In this document: piece by piece, positions 10,521-21,815 of the stretch
Position numbering within the stretch: position 1 is the stretch's first letter
Layout: each line of letters begins with the position of its first letter
Source: Megaustenia siamemsis
Taxonomy: Eukaryota; Mollusca; Gastropoda; Stylommatophora; Ariophantidae
Length of the DNA: 64,000 bases
Direction: 5' to 3'
Assembly (NCBI GenBank): GCA_032433765.1
Contig: JAVIAB010000024.1
Location: 14,194,126-14,258,125 of the forward strand
Position numbers and translations under genes: made by a program
The notes under the pieces: model-generated
What the model was told of the DNA's origin: nothing
The model's input: only the letters and a program-made list of their open reading frames with translations
The model's database searches: none

Positions 10521-10706
10521 GAGCCCCCGTCATGCCAAGTGTCGTACAGGGAAATATGGTGTTAGTGACCATACATTTTACATACCTACGGCACATGATT
10601 TTTTTGGGTTATGTGGTCAGTATTACGCCTGGGCCGCTTTACTTTCCCATAAAAAAATCCGGTACCCATTTAAGGCTGGGTGAACCCGAAAGCCGTAGGT
10701 TGGGAT
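10418..10706 (-). mobile_element. SINE-1 copy with expanded pentanucleotide tail
   Basis: The body on the minus strand carries the SINE-1 landmarks: GGTACCGGATTTTTT, GGCCCAGGCGTAATACTGAC, then the palindromic ACGCCACTTGGCGT region. Only the 3' edge of the tRNA-like head remains (ending near 10706). Its tail is the (AAAGT)n array at 10418-10520. Confidence 0.85.
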
Positions 10707-10710
10707 CATA

Positions 10711-11318
10711 CAGTAAAGACAAGTGAAACAATATTAAAACAGGTAAATTAATTTAAATATCTGCGAACGTAACCTCAGATGGTAGATGTGGAACAGAGGT
10801 GAGATGCAGAATTGCTCAGGCAAAATCAACTTTCCAAAAATGAAGATACTGTGTAATCCATTTTTGACAACAGAAACAATGAAAAAAGTTCTTAAATGTC
10901 ATGTAGAGCCAGTCTTAACATATGGATGTGAATCATGGACAATAGGACAACAGACAAGACAATACACTGATGGTTGTTGAAATATGGTTTTATAGAAGAA
11001 TGTTGAGAATACCATGGACAGCTAAGAAGAGTAATGAAAACGTTCTCAAGTGGTCCAATCAAAAGAGAGCTAATTTACAATATTAGGATTATAAAATCAT
11101 CATTTTTTGTACATGTAATGAGAAGGGAACAGCTGGAATATATTTTGACAATTAGAAAAACTGATGAACTAAGAGATAGAGGGAAGCAAAGAGAAAAGAT
11201 ACCAGACAGCTTCAGAGAATGTCTTGGCAGAAGGTCAACAACAGAAATGAAAATAACTGTCGAGATCGAAAGTTATGGAGAGACATGATCACCTACGCCA
11301 GCAGACATGATGATGATA
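10711..11318 (+). mobile_element. LINE-C copy
   Basis: Reads remnants of KYL.NVTSDGRCGTEVRCRIAQ, LKCHVEPVLTYGCESWTIGQ, then FYRRMLRIPWTAKKSNENV and the basic C-terminus, ending CGCCAGCAGACATGATGATG. Longer than most LINE-C relics here (about 600 bp) but frameshifted near 10745, 10975 and 11050. Confidence 0.85.
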
Positions 11319-11690
11319 TTTGATTCCGGTGCTTAACTCCGTATTTATCTTACAGCGTCGAGTAAAGAGATACATTTACAGTTGTTTACTCTCTGTCCAT
11401 TAATTTCTTTCAACAGATTTCCGCTCCCCTTTTATTCAGAAACTTTTGTTAACAGTCTTGGAGATTGTATTTAGTCGTTAAGTGGTCAAACCATGTGATT
11501 TGCTTCTGTTGTATACATTCTACTGCCATTAACTTGTCTTCATTCTCAAGATATCACTATGTTATCAATATACTTTAGTTATTTTACTTTGCCATTCAGT
11601 TGCAAATAATTCTGGCATGATTTTTAATATGAAAATGTTAGTATTTTTATTTTACTTATTGTTGCAGTGTGATTGTATATTCTGCAGATC
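11319..11690. other. unassigned spacer
   Basis: No recognisable feature in about 370 bp. Confidence 0.4.
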
Positions 11691-11857
11691 ATCATCATCA
11701 TTAAGTACCGAGCCTGCTGGCGTAGGTGATCATGTTTCTCCACAGCTCTCAATCTCGACAGTTATTTATAATTTCTGTTGTTGACTTTCTGCCAAGTCAT
11801 TCACTTAAGCCGTCTGGTATATTTTCTCTTTGCTTCCCTCTATCTCTTCGTCCTTAA
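11691..11857 (-). mobile_element. LINE-C 3' fragment
   Basis: Begins ATCATCATCATTAAGTACCG and contains GGCGTAGGTGATCATG and TTCTGTTGTTGACTTTCTGC, the reverse of the LINE-C 3' end. Confidence 0.85.
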
Positions 11858-12200
11858 AATTCTTGTATTCTACAGATAGAAGATTCACATTTCAAAACCA
11901 AGATCTCCTTCTACTTCTTGTTTTATTCTTTCCTTGTTTTTCTTCTTATTTATTTTTCATCTTCTTCTTCTGTTTTTTTAAGCATTTTTTCGCCTACATT
12001 GTTTTTTTTTTATCATCTGTATTTTCCTTATTGTTATTATTGTTATTATTATTATTATTCCCCAGTCTTTACTTCTCGTTAATCCATCAAAAAACGAATA
12101 CCATAACCTGGTTACGTAAAACCTCCTACTTGCTATTTTTTCTAAGAAATCTATTTTTGAACTCTATGTAGGTCAAGAACGAAATGATTCATTACCGCTG
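11858..12200. other. T-rich low-complexity spacer
   Basis: Dominated by T, TTC and TTA runs, including a (TTA)n patch at about 12030-12058. The open frame across it is a composition effect. Confidence 0.6.
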
Positions 12201-12254
12201 TTTATCTCTCAACTGGGAAAAAAAAATACAACATGGCGAATAATAATGGCGGTT

Positions 12255-12320
12255 TGGTTTCAGGAAGTTGAGACAGTGGGAGGCCAAGAAGAATGGTAGT
12301 TTCAAGACACCAAAGACATC
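12255..12320 (+). mobile_element. LINE-L fragment
   Basis: Reads GRPRRMVVSRHQRH, comparable with RPRRRWFQDVKET of the LINE-L copy at 2.9 kb. Very short. It is the target of the chimeric insertion to its right. Confidence 0.4.
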
Positions 12321-12334
12321 TCAACTTGACAACA

Positions 12335-12665
12335 ACATCATCATCAAGTGCCAGGTCTGCTGGCGTAGATGACCATGTCTCTCCAAACATTCCAGCTCGA
12401 CAGTTATTTATCATTGTTGTGGCGATTCATGATTGTACAAAGATATGACGATGGTTTTCTGTTGCCTTTCGCCGGTTTGTTTACGGTTGGCTCCGCTAGC
12501 CTTTGACTAAAAAGTCTCACCCACAAGGCAGGGGGGTTGTTTTACTTCGGGGTACCCTCCCTTAGCCTTTTACTCTCCCGAGCTTACCTGCATGACAGCA
12601 GGGTAGCTACAGGTTGTACTGTTTACTGCATACAGTAGCAGGTAAAATTACCCGAGCTGACATCA
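12335..12665 (-). mobile_element. unit X-LINE-C chimeric insertion (1 of 3)
   Basis: Minus-strand order: unit X (12665 to 12422), then only the last ~85 bp of LINE-C (12421 to 12335) with its (GAT)n tail. The whole composite lies between TCAACTTGACAACA (12321-12334) and TCAACGTGACAACA (12666-12679), a 14-bp TSD with one mismatch. One integration event therefore produced both parts. Unit X ends ...CAATCATGAATCGC exactly as in the other two copies (35.15 kb and 42.5-43.06 kb), but the LINE-C junction differs. Unit X has no RT motif and no clear internal pol III boxes. Confidence 0.85.
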
Positions 12666-12875
12666 TCAACGTGACAACAGAGAGAGTGAAAGATTAGGCA
12701 AGAGATGGTGATTCTTTCAGACGAGCTGTGACTAACCAACGCCGTGTCAGCAAACGACAGGCAGATAATACCGGTTGAACAAATTAACTCTTAGTACAGC
12801 TTTTATTATAATATTGTCGTTGTGTGTCAGGGGATTCAAATAATCTTATGTTGTCTCTTCCTATTACTCGAGTTA

Positions 12876-14402
12876 CCTTACTTCAATATGTACCTTTACT
12901 TCAGTATGTACCTCTACTTCAGTATGTACCTCACTTCAGTATGTACCTCACTTCAGTATGTACCTCTACTTCAGTATGTACCTCTACTTCAGTATGTACC
13001 TATACTTCGGTATGTACCTTTACTTCAGTATGTATCTCTACTTTAATACGTATCTTACTTCAGTATTTACATTACTTCAGTATGTACCTCTACTTTAGTA
13101 TGTATCTCTACGTCAGTATGTACCTCTACTTCAGTATGTACCTCTACTTCAGTATGTACCTCTACTTTAGTATGTATCTCTACTTCAGTATGTACCTCTA
13201 CTTTAGTATGTATCTCTACGTCAGTATGTACCTCTACTTCAGTATGTACCTCTACTTTAGTATGTACCTCTACTTCAGTATGTACCTCTACTTTAGTATG
13301 TACCTCTACTTCAGTATGTACCTCTACTTCAGTATGTACCTCTACTTTAGTATGTACCTCTACTTTAGTATGTATCTCTACTTCAGTATGTACCTCTACT
13401 TTAGTATGTACCTCTACGTCAGTATGTACCTCTAATTCAGTATGTACCTCTACTTCAGCATGTATCTCTACCTTAGTATGTACCTCTACTTTAGTATGTA
13501 CCTCTACTTTAGTATGTATCTCTACTTTAGTATGTACCTCTACTTTAGTATTTATCTCTACTTTAGTATGTATCTATCTCTACTTTAGTATTTATCTCTA
13601 CTTTAGTACTTATCTCTACTTTAGTATGTACCTCTACTTTAGTATGTACCTCTACTTTAGTATGTCTCTCTACTTTAGTATGTCTCTCTACTTTAGTATG
13701 TCTCTCTACTTTAGTATGTACCTCTACTTTAGTATGTACCTCTACTTCTGTATGTACCTTTAATTCAGTATGTACCTTTACTTCAGAATGTATCTCTACT
13801 TTAGTATGTACCTCTACTTTAGTATGTACCTCTACTTTAGTATTTATCTATACTTTAGTATTTATCTATACTTTAGTATTTATCTCTACTTTAGTATTTA
13901 TCTCTACTTCAGTATTTACCTCTACTTCAGTATGTACCTTTACTTAAGTATGTACCTTTAATTCAGTATGTACCTTTACTTCAGTATGTACCTCTACTTC
14001 AGTATGTACCTCTACTTCAGTATGTACCTCTACTTCAGTATGTGCCTTTACTTCAGTATGTGCCTCTACTTCAGTATTTACCTTTACTTCAGTATGTACC
14101 TCTACTTCAGTATGTACCTTTACTTCAGTATGTGCCTCTACTTCAGTATTTACCTTTACTTCAGTATGTACCTCTACTTCAGTATGTACTCTACTTCAGT
14201 ATGTGCCTTTACTTCAGTATGTGACTCTACTTCAGTATGTGCCTTTACTTCAGTATGTGCCTTTACTTCAGTATGTGCCTTTACTTCAGTATGTGCCTTT
14301 ATTTCAGTATGTACCTCTACTTCAGTGTGTGCCTCTACTTCAGAATGTACCTCTACTTCAGTATGTACATCTACTTCAGTATGTACCTCACTTCAGTATA
14401 TA
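12876..14402. repeat. 18-bp minisatellite, about 84 copies
   Basis: Unit ACCTCTACTTCAGTATGT and variants (TTTAGT, TGCCTT, TTTATC). Because 18 is a multiple of 3, the plus strand stays open and would read repeats of YLYFSM. I regard this as an artefact of the period, not a gene. Confidence 0.97.
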
Positions 14403-14566
14403 GTACATAGAAAGAAAGTAAAAGATCAACTTCTGTTTAAGTTTGACTAAGACTTTTGTACAAGAAATATCAATGATCACTTACAGAGCAATAAGACTGA
14501 CGGTGGGACGTACAATAACTTGATTTCAACAACCGTCATGCTATATTTGGCACAGGCAAAGCGGAT

Positions 14567-15195
14567 GGATGAATTACTACACATGAAGTACTGCAAACAT
14601 TGTCCTATTTACTACACGTGAAGTACTGTAAACATTGTCCTATTTACTACTCGTGAAGTACTGTAAACATTGTCTAATTTACTACACATGACGTACTGCA
14701 AACATTGTCCTATTTACTACACATGAAGTACTGCAAACATTGTCCTATTTACTACACGTGAAGTACTGTAAACATTGTCTAATTTACTACACATGAAGTA
14801 CTGCAAACATTGTCCTATTTACTACACATAAAGTACTGTAAACATTGTCCAATTTACTACACGTGAAGTACTGTAAACATTGTCCAATTTACTACACATG
14901 AAGTACTGCAAACATTGTCTAAATGTACTACACATGAAGTACTGCAAATATTGTCCAAATGTACTACACATGAAGTACTGCAAACATTGTCCAATTGTAC
15001 TACACATGAAGTACTGCAAACGTTATCTAATGTACTTCACATGAAGTACTCCAAACGTTATCCAATGTACTTCACATGAAGTACTCCAAACGTTATCCAA
15101 TGTACTTCACATGAAGTACTCCAAACGTTATCCAATGTACTTCACATGAAGTACTCCAAACGTATCAAATGTACTACTCATGATGTACTTTAAAA
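14567..15195. repeat. 35-36-bp minisatellite
   Basis: Recurring TACTACACATGAAGTACTGC and AAACATTGTCC. The period is 36 bp on the left and 35 bp with diverged units (TTCACATGAAGTACTCC) on the right. Each unit contains the palindrome-like core CATGAAGTACT. Confidence 0.95.
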
Positions 15196-15219
15196 CGATG
15201 TCCTCTAGCGCAAGTCTTT

Positions 15220-15262
15220 CTGTCTCTGTGTGTCAGTGTGTGTGTGTGTGTCAGTGTGTGTA
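15220..15262. repeat. (GT)n-rich microsatellite
   Basis: GTGTGT runs interrupted by TCAG, next to the end of the 35-bp array. Confidence 0.85.
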
Positions 15263-15645
15263 CGTATTAATGTGTACAAATAATAGTTTCACGGCTGTTA
15301 TTTTTCTACAGTTATGGTTGATACATTTGTGCTAAATAAAGTGAATATCAATTCCTGCAAATCTACATTTCTCAAAACGCACATCGCTGCCTCTATTTCA
15401 AAATTGTAGATGAAACCAAAAGTTAATCGCTGTGTGTAACTTACTCCATAACATTTCATGAGAATTCAAAATGTAGCATTGTAAGTCAGGTACACATTCA
15501 CATTATGTATGGTACCATGGTATGAAACATGCATGAACTTATGTAGAGTCCTTGTTTAAGCACATAAAGTATTCAGCGAAACGAGTGATCTCCCCTTAGT
15601 TGCATCACAACAAAACTACAGTGGCTCACAAAAAGATAAAAATTA
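15263..15645. other. unassigned spacer
   Basis: No coding or repeat signal recognised between the GT patch and the telomere-like block. Confidence 0.4.
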
Positions 15646-16432
15646 TTTAGGGTTAAGGGTTAGCGATAAGGGTTAAGGTTTAGTGTTAGGGGTTAGGGTT
15701 AGAGTTTATGGTTAGGGGTTAGGGTTTATGGTTATGGTTAGGGGTTAGGGTTATGGTTAGGGGTTAGGATTTAGGGCTAGAGTCATTTTTTAGGGTTTAA
15801 GGTTAAGGTTAAGGTTAGGGGTTAGGGTTATGGTTAAGGGTTAGGGTTAGGGTTTAAGGTTGTGGTTAGGGTTTAAGGTTGTGGTTAGGGTTTAAGGTTG
15901 TGGTTAGGGTTTAAGGTTGTGGTTAGGGGTTAGGGTTTAGGAATAAGTTAGGGTTTAGCGTTATGGTTGGGGTTAGGGCTATGGTTGGGGTTAGGGTTAT
16001 GGTTATGGGTTAGGGGTTAGGGTTTATGGTTATGGTTAGGGGTTATGGTTATGGTTAGGGGTTAGGGTTATGGTTAGGGGTTAGGGTTATGGTTAGGGGT
16101 AGGGTTATGGTTAGGGGTAGGGGTTAGGGTTATGGTTAGGGATTGGGTGTAGGGTTATGGTTAGGGTGAAGGGTTATGGTTTAGGGTTTAGGGTTAGGGG
16201 TTCAGGATTAAGGAAAGTGGTTTAGGGCTAGCAATTAGGGTTAATGGTTAGGGTTTAAAGTTACGGGTTATGGTTAGGGTTTAGGGATATAGTTTACGGT
16301 TTAAGTTTAGTGTTTAGTGATAAGGGTTAGGTTTTATGATTAAGGGCATGGTGTAGGGCTAGGGTTCAGGGTTAGGGTTAAGGGTTAGGGTTTAGAGTTA
16401 AGGGCTAAGGTTTAGGATTAAGGGCTAAGACT
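15646..16432 (+). repeat. degenerate telomere-like (TTAGGG)n block
   Basis: About 790 bp built from GGTTAGGG, GGGTTATGG, GGTTAAGG and GGGTTTAGG variants, with the G-rich strand on plus throughout. It is consistent with an old internal telomeric repeat or a telomere-derived satellite. Exact TTAGGG hexamers are common, but long perfect runs are absent. Confidence 0.8.
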
Positions 16433-16985
16433 TAACTCTTGTCATTGTTCTCTTCTTTCTACAAGTAGGGGCCGTCTAATGACAGATAAGAGAAATACAG
16501 AATAAAATGCAATGTTACTCATGGTGGGACATTACTTCTCCGAACTGACATAATTTATGTACCTAAACTAGGACTTTACTGACTATAAAACTACTCCAAT
16601 TCTGTTATTACTCTTGAAACTGTATCTAAAAACTGAAGAAAACGCTGTTTAAGTTTGTTTACGCAGAGTACTTGATCTTAGATCCGGGTACGTGACGCGT
16701 GAAGTAACACTAAACCAACAGCGGCCATATCTGCCTAGACAGAAGCTGACACGTGGAGCAACGTGGATCGTTTCTCGTGAAGGAAGAGAAGTCTCTATGG
16801 AGGCAGATACGAGGGTCAAATTAGATTGGTGTGTGGTTTAGGAGGAATTAATGGAGAAATTTGATTTCGTTCACGAATTAGATAGAGCATGAGATTAAAC
16901 GTTGAAAAAAATTTATATTACAGGGGGGACTATATTTTTTAAAAAAAAATTGAATATGGGAAAGATGGACACAATTTGGTAGTTC
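16433..16985. other. unassigned spacer
   Basis: Mixed sequence without repeat or coding evidence. A short poly-A run (about 16940-16950) is the only low-complexity part. Confidence 0.4.
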
Positions 16986-16995
16986 ATTATCAAAT

Positions 16996-17264
16996 AAGGG
17001 AGCCGCGATAGCTCAGTGGTTAGTGAACTGGACTACAAAGGACACGAGGTAGGGTTCGATCCCAACCGACGGCTTCCCGGTTCACCCAGCCTTAATATGG
17101 GTACCGGATTTTTTTTTTCTGGGAAAGTAAAGCAGCACGGGCGTAATACCGACCACATTAACCCAAAAATCATGTGCTGAAGGTCTGTAAAATATAGGGT
17201 CACTAACACCATATTTCCCTATACGCCACTTGGCGTGACGGGTGTACTTTTCTTTTTTTACTCG
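16996..17264 (+). mobile_element. SINE-1, full-length copy
   Basis: A tRNA-like head with an A box (ATAGCTCAGTGGTTAG) and B box (GGTTCGATCCC) starts GGGAGCCGCG and closes with CGGCTTCC, which pairs with the start like an acceptor stem. The body has GGGTACCGGATTTTT, GGGCGTAATACCGACCACAT, AAAAATCATGTGCTGAAGG and CACTTGGCGTGACGGG, then a T-rich tail. TTATCAAAT at 16987-16995 and 17265-17273 is the TSD. A pol III-transcribed, LINE-mobilised element is the expected biology. Confidence 0.93.
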
Positions 17265-17552
17265 TTATCAAATTAAATACTTCAAGAGTAAGTATTATAT
17301 CCTTTGCACAACGATGCTATTACTCCAGCATTTTTTGGCTGTGTAATTGTCTAGGCATTATATGTCAGTGGTTTGCTACTGTCGTCTGACAGTAGGTGTC
17401 GTCATTGGCATGATAATCTCACGAGTCGAGACATCTTTAACAACACCGTCCAGTGCGACATGTTCACCGGAACTCGAGGTTGGAACCGAGATTACCTGTC
17501 AGCCAGGAGACCTACATCGAAGAAAGTATATTATTCTTTTTTATATTTTTAG

Positions 17553-18275
17553 TCATCATCGTCATCATCATAATCAATATCATACTCATCATCATCAACG
17601 TGTGCGGTCTCCGCAACGAAGGTTGGCTACCATGGATCGCCATTCTACTCTGTTTCTTGCTTTGATGGTGCAGGCTGACATAGATTGACTTGTCCATCTT
17701 TTGATGTTACTCGTCCATGTTAGTCTTGGTCTGCCTCTGCCTCTTTTACCTTGTATTTTTCCTTCCAATATTACTTTTAGTAGGCTGTTGTGTCTTTTAA
17801 CATGCACCAAAAATTTCATTTGTCTTGTCTTAATTGTATTTAGTAGTTCTCTTTTTATTTTTAGTTGTTTTAAAACTTCATCGCTTGTTATCTTTTGTTT
17901 CCATCCAATTCTATCTATTTTTCTATAAATCCACATTTCAAAGGCTTTAATTTTCTGTTCTGTTTTCTTGTCTAATGTCCATGTTTCTGCACCATACAGG
18001 AATATTGAGAAGACGTAACATTTTGCCATTCATAGTTTCAGCCCTGCTGATATTTGTTTTGTTGTTAGTATATTTTTCATGGCATTAAAATTACTTTTTG
18101 CCATACCTATTCTTTTGTTTATTTCAGTTTTGCATTTTCAATCATTGGTTATATTATGTCCCAGGTAGTTGTAGCTCTGCACTGTCTCCAGATGTATTCC
18201 TCAACTGTGATATTTAATTGTAGGTCTTGAGAATTTTCTTTGTTTATGACCATAGTTTTAGTCTTTTTTATATTC
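17553..18275 (-). mobile_element. LINE-D copy
   Basis: Begins with a CAT-rich tail region on plus (17553-17600). The minus strand then reads VEWRSMVANLRCGDRTR, RGRGRPRLTWTSNIKRW, MKFLVHVKRHNSLLKVILEG, WIYRKIDRIGWKQKI and FLYGAETWTLDKKTEQ, then in other frames ...TKTMVINKENSQDLQ. That upstream part corresponds to the post-YADD strand region of RT. About 720 bp, so it is the longest LINE-D relic here. Confidence 0.88.
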
Positions 18276-18325
18276 TTATCTTTAGTATATACGTAATAGT
18301 ATATAGTATATATATATATAAATAC

Positions 18326-19484
18326 AAAATGAGGAATTGAAGTCAACGGTCACAACATAAATAATTTGCGATATGCGGATAACACAATCTTAATAGCAGA
18401 GGCAGAGAATGAACTACAAGAAATGATAGTAAAAAAAAAAAAAAAAGCAAAGTTCCTCCGTCACGCCAAGTGGCGTATAGGGAATATGAGGTTAGTGACT
18501 ATAAATTTTACATACTTTCGGCACATGATTTTTGGGTTAATGTGGTCGGAATTACGCCTGTGCCGCTTTAGTTTCCCAGACAAAATCCGGTACCCTTTAA
18601 AGGCTGGGTGAACCCGGAAGCCAACTCACTAAGAATGATAGACATAGCAGTAAAAGAAAACAACAAGAAAGGTCTCAGTCTAAAAAGTAAAATTAAAAAA
18701 CACAGAAGTAATGGTCATATCGAAGAAACAATCATCACCATCATGCAACATAAAAATAAACGAGACAAATCTGAAACAAGTACAACGTTTGAAATACTTG
18801 GGCGCAATAATAACATCAGATGGAAGATGCACCACAGAAATAAAAAGCAGAATAGCTCAGGCCAAAATAGCATTTCAGAAAATGAAAAATATCTTATGCA
18901 ACAAATCAATGTCAATAGAAATGAGAAAGAGAGTTCATAGGTGCTATATAGAACCAATTCTGACCTATGGAAGCGAATCATGGACAGTAGACAAACAAAT
19001 GAAAAGACGATTAGAGGCCACAGAGATGGGATTTCTCAGAAAAATGTTGAAAGTTCCCTGGACAGATAAAAAGACCAATGAGGAAATTCTCAAAGAGGCC
19101 AACACAAAAAGGGAGCTACTAATAAACATCCGAAGAAACAATCAACATTTTGTTGGGCACCTCATGAAAAGAGGGAAGTTGGAATATAAGTTGGAAAGCA
19201 AAAAAAACAAGAGAGTTCCTAAAAATATCAGAAAGAAAAAGGTCGACATTTGAGGAGGGTCACATCATAAGAAGAGGAAAGTTGGAATACGTGGTTACAA
19301 CTAGCGAAATACAGGGAAAGAGATACCGCAGACGACAAAGAGAGAAAATACTAGATAGCTTAGTGTCATGGCATGGAAAACTGTCAATAACAGAACTGAT
19401 ACGATGCACTGAGGACATAAGTTTCTGGAAGGACATGACCGCCTACGCCCGCCGTTATGGCACATGATGATGGATAGCTAGCTG
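18326..19484 (+). mobile_element. LINE-B copy with RT motif, split by SINE-1
   Basis: Starts in RT: NNLRYADNTILIAEAENELQ, the YADD box with Asp to Asn in the last position. It resumes after SINE-1 with KGLSLKSK, VISKKQ, LKYLGAIITSDGRCTTEIKS, CYIEPILTYGSESWTVDKQM and LRKMLKVPWTDKKTNEE. Near 19140-19300 the segment around MRRGKLEY occurs twice (19163-19185 and 19258-19290), an internal duplication. It ends at CCGTTATGGCACATGATGATGG. The catalytic change and indels make it dead. Confidence 0.88.
18430..18629 (-). mobile_element. SINE-1 inserted in LINE-B
   Basis: The poly-A stretch at 18430-18446 is its 3' tail; the body continues to GGGTGAACCCGGAAGCC near 18620. The tRNA head is missing (5'-truncated). 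The flanking LINE sequence repeats as AAGAAATGATAG (18418-18429) and TAAGAATGATAG (18630-18641), an imperfect TSD. Confidence 0.85.
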
Positions 19485-19526
19485 AAAGTATTTTTGTTTG
19501 TGAAAGAGAGTGGTGTCCCTGTACCA

Positions 19527-19574
19527 TGACGTCACGTGACTTTCAACTAAGCTGGAACGAGGCCGGCTATATAA
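19527..19574. promoter_or_regulatory. CRE/E-box/TATA-like cluster
   Basis: TGACGTCA (19527-19534, perfect CRE palindrome) overlaps CACGTG (19533-19538, E-box). TATATAA follows at 19568-19574. Spacing of about 35 bp is compatible with a small pol II promoter reading rightward, but no gene follows within the window, only a minisatellite. Chance cannot be excluded. Confidence 0.3.
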
Positions 19575-19904
19575 ATTACAGTCTAGTAAATAAGAACAAA
19601 CGTTATTGATTAGCCGTGTTGCTAATAGATGGTGGGGATGATAATAGCGGGGATGAAGAGGGAGTTTAAGGTGGGGAGGCAATTACAGAGAAGCAGCGGC
19701 GTCGCCTAACGTGGTGGGGGTAATTCAAGGAGTAATAACAGTCAATATTTATGAAAGTATGATAGAGGGATATGAGAGGGGCTATTAGAAGTAATAGTGA
19801 GGAGAGGAAGGTGGAAAGAGAGAAAGAATGAATGAGGGAGGTAAAAGGGGAGTAGAAACGTGTCGCTGATAGAAAGATGAATTTGGATATGTAAGAAAGA
19901 TGAC

Positions 19905-21055
19905 AAAGGGAGGGAGGGACATGTGGAGAGGGACGTGTGATAAGGGACGTGAAGGGAGAGAGACGTGTGATAAGGGACGTGAAGGGAGAGACGTGAAGGG
20001 AGGGACGTGTGATAAGGGACGTGAAGGGAGAGACGTGAAGGGAAGGACGTGTGATAAGGGACGTGAAGGGAGGGACGTGTGATAAGGGTCGTGAAGGGAG
20101 GGACGTGTGATAAGGGACGTGTGATAAGGGACGTGAATGGAGAGACGTGTGATAAGTGACGTGAAGGGAGAGACGTGTGATAAGGGACGTGAAGGTAGAG
20201 ACGTGTGATAAGGGACGTGAAGGGAGGGACGTGTGATAAGGGACGTGAAGGGAGAGACGTGTGATAAGGGACGTGAAGGAAGCGACATGTGATAAGGGAC
20301 GTGTGATAAGGGACGTAAGGGTAGGGACGTGTGATAAGGAACGTGAAGGGAGAGACGTGTGATAAGGGACGTGAAGGGAGAGACGTGTGATACGGAACGT
20401 GAAGGGAGAGACGTGTGATAAGGGACGTGAAGAGAGAGACGTGTGATAAGGGACGTGAAGGGAGAGACGTGAGGGGAGGGACGTGTGATAAGGAACGTGA
20501 AGGGAGAGACGTGTGATAAGGGACGTGAAGTGAGAGACGTGTGATAAGGGACGTGAAGGGAGAGACGTGTGACAAGGAACGTGAAGGGAGAGACGTGTGA
20601 TAAGGGACGTGAAGAGAAAGACGTGTGATAAGGGACGTGAAGGGAGAGACGTGACGGGAGGGACGTGTGATAAGGAACGTGAAGGGAGAGACGTGTGATA
20701 AGGGACGTGAAGTGAGAGACGTGTGATAAGGGACGTGAAGAGAAAGACGTGTGACAAGGAACGTGAAGGGAGAGACGTGTGATAAGGGACGTGAAGAGAA
20801 AGACGTGTGATAAGGGACGTGAAGGGAGAGACGTGTGATAAGGGACGTGAAGGGAGAGACGTGTGATAAATGACGTGAAGGGAGAGACGTGAAGGGAGGG
20901 ACGCGTGATAAGGGACGAGAAGGGAGGGACGTGAAGGGAGGGACGTGAAGGGAGGGACGTGAAGGGAGGTGCTTTGAAGGAAGGACCGTGAATAAAGTGG
21001 CGTCAAGGGAGGGACGTGATGGAAGGGGCGTAAAGGGAGGGACCTGAAGGGAGGG
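19905..21055. repeat. 28-bp purine-rich minisatellite
   Basis: About 40 units built from GGACGTGAAGGGAGAGACGT plus GTGATAAG, with local loss or doubling of half-units. The plus strand is about 75-80% purine. The array lacks stops in several frames, which generates long spurious open frames on minus. Confidence 0.97.
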
Positions 21056-21414
21056 TAAATTAAATTAAGGAACAAGAAAGGGGGAAGGCTGGAAAAGAAT
21101 GAAAATATAGAGATGAGAGATAATCTTCGTGAATGTGATAGAAAAGTGTATGAGTAAAGGAATGTGGTTCTGAGAGAGCAGGCTGGAGGAGTTATAAAGA
21201 GTGAAAGAAAAGAGAATATCGGCGTGAGGGAGAATAAGGTAAAGGAAATAGGAAAGTGAGAGAGTGTGGAAGAGTACTCAAATGGAATGAGGGTGAAGGG
21301 ATTAATGAGTGGGCTAGAATAGACTAAATGAGGAGATCAGAGTATACCAGAAAAAAGGGTATGGGGTTGAGGGAGAAGAAACTACTAAGGAATGAGAGAG
21401 AGCAAAGCAGAGAA

Positions 21415-21815
21415 AATGAAAGGGGGGTGGAGAGAGAATGAGGCAGAGAGAGAATGAGAGCGAGGTGGAGAGAGAATGAGAGCGAGGCGATTAGAGAATG
21501 AGAGCGAGGTGGAGAGAGAATGAGAGCGAGGCAGAGAGAGAATGAGAGCGAGGTGGAGAGAGAATGAGAGCGAGGCGGAGAGAGAATGAGAGCGAGGTGT
21601 AGAGAGAATGAGAGCGAGGCAGAGAGAGAATGAGAGCGAGGCGGAGAGAGAATGAGAGCGAGGCGGAGGGAGAATGAGAGCGAGGCGGAGAGAGAATGAG
21701 AGCAAGTCGGAGAGAGAATGAGAGCGAGGTGGAGAGAGAATGAGAGCGAGGTGGAGAGAGAATGAGAGCGAGGCGGAGAGAGAATGAGAGCGAGGCGGAG
21801 AGAGAATTAGAGCAA
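21415..21815. repeat. 22-bp purine minisatellite
   Basis: About 18 units of AGAGAGAATGAGAGCGAGGY. Nearly pure purine on plus. Confidence 0.96.

Noticed and set aside
12824..14450. Repetitive plus-strand protein with YLYFSM repeats
   Set aside because: Product of an 18-bp repeat whose period is a multiple of three; no start context, domain or codon signal.
14567..15195. CRISPR-like array (36-bp units with palindromic core)
   Set aside because: The whole unit is repeated; there is no spacer diversity and no cas genes.
16996..17075. Functional tRNA gene
   Set aside because: Good A and B boxes, but the anticodon stem does not pair and the sequence continues into a SINE body present in about ten copies.
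19666..21075. Long minus-strand open frame of several hundred codons
   Set aside because: It lies entirely in a 28-bp minisatellite; other frames of the same strand are open too. Low-complexity translation with no domain.
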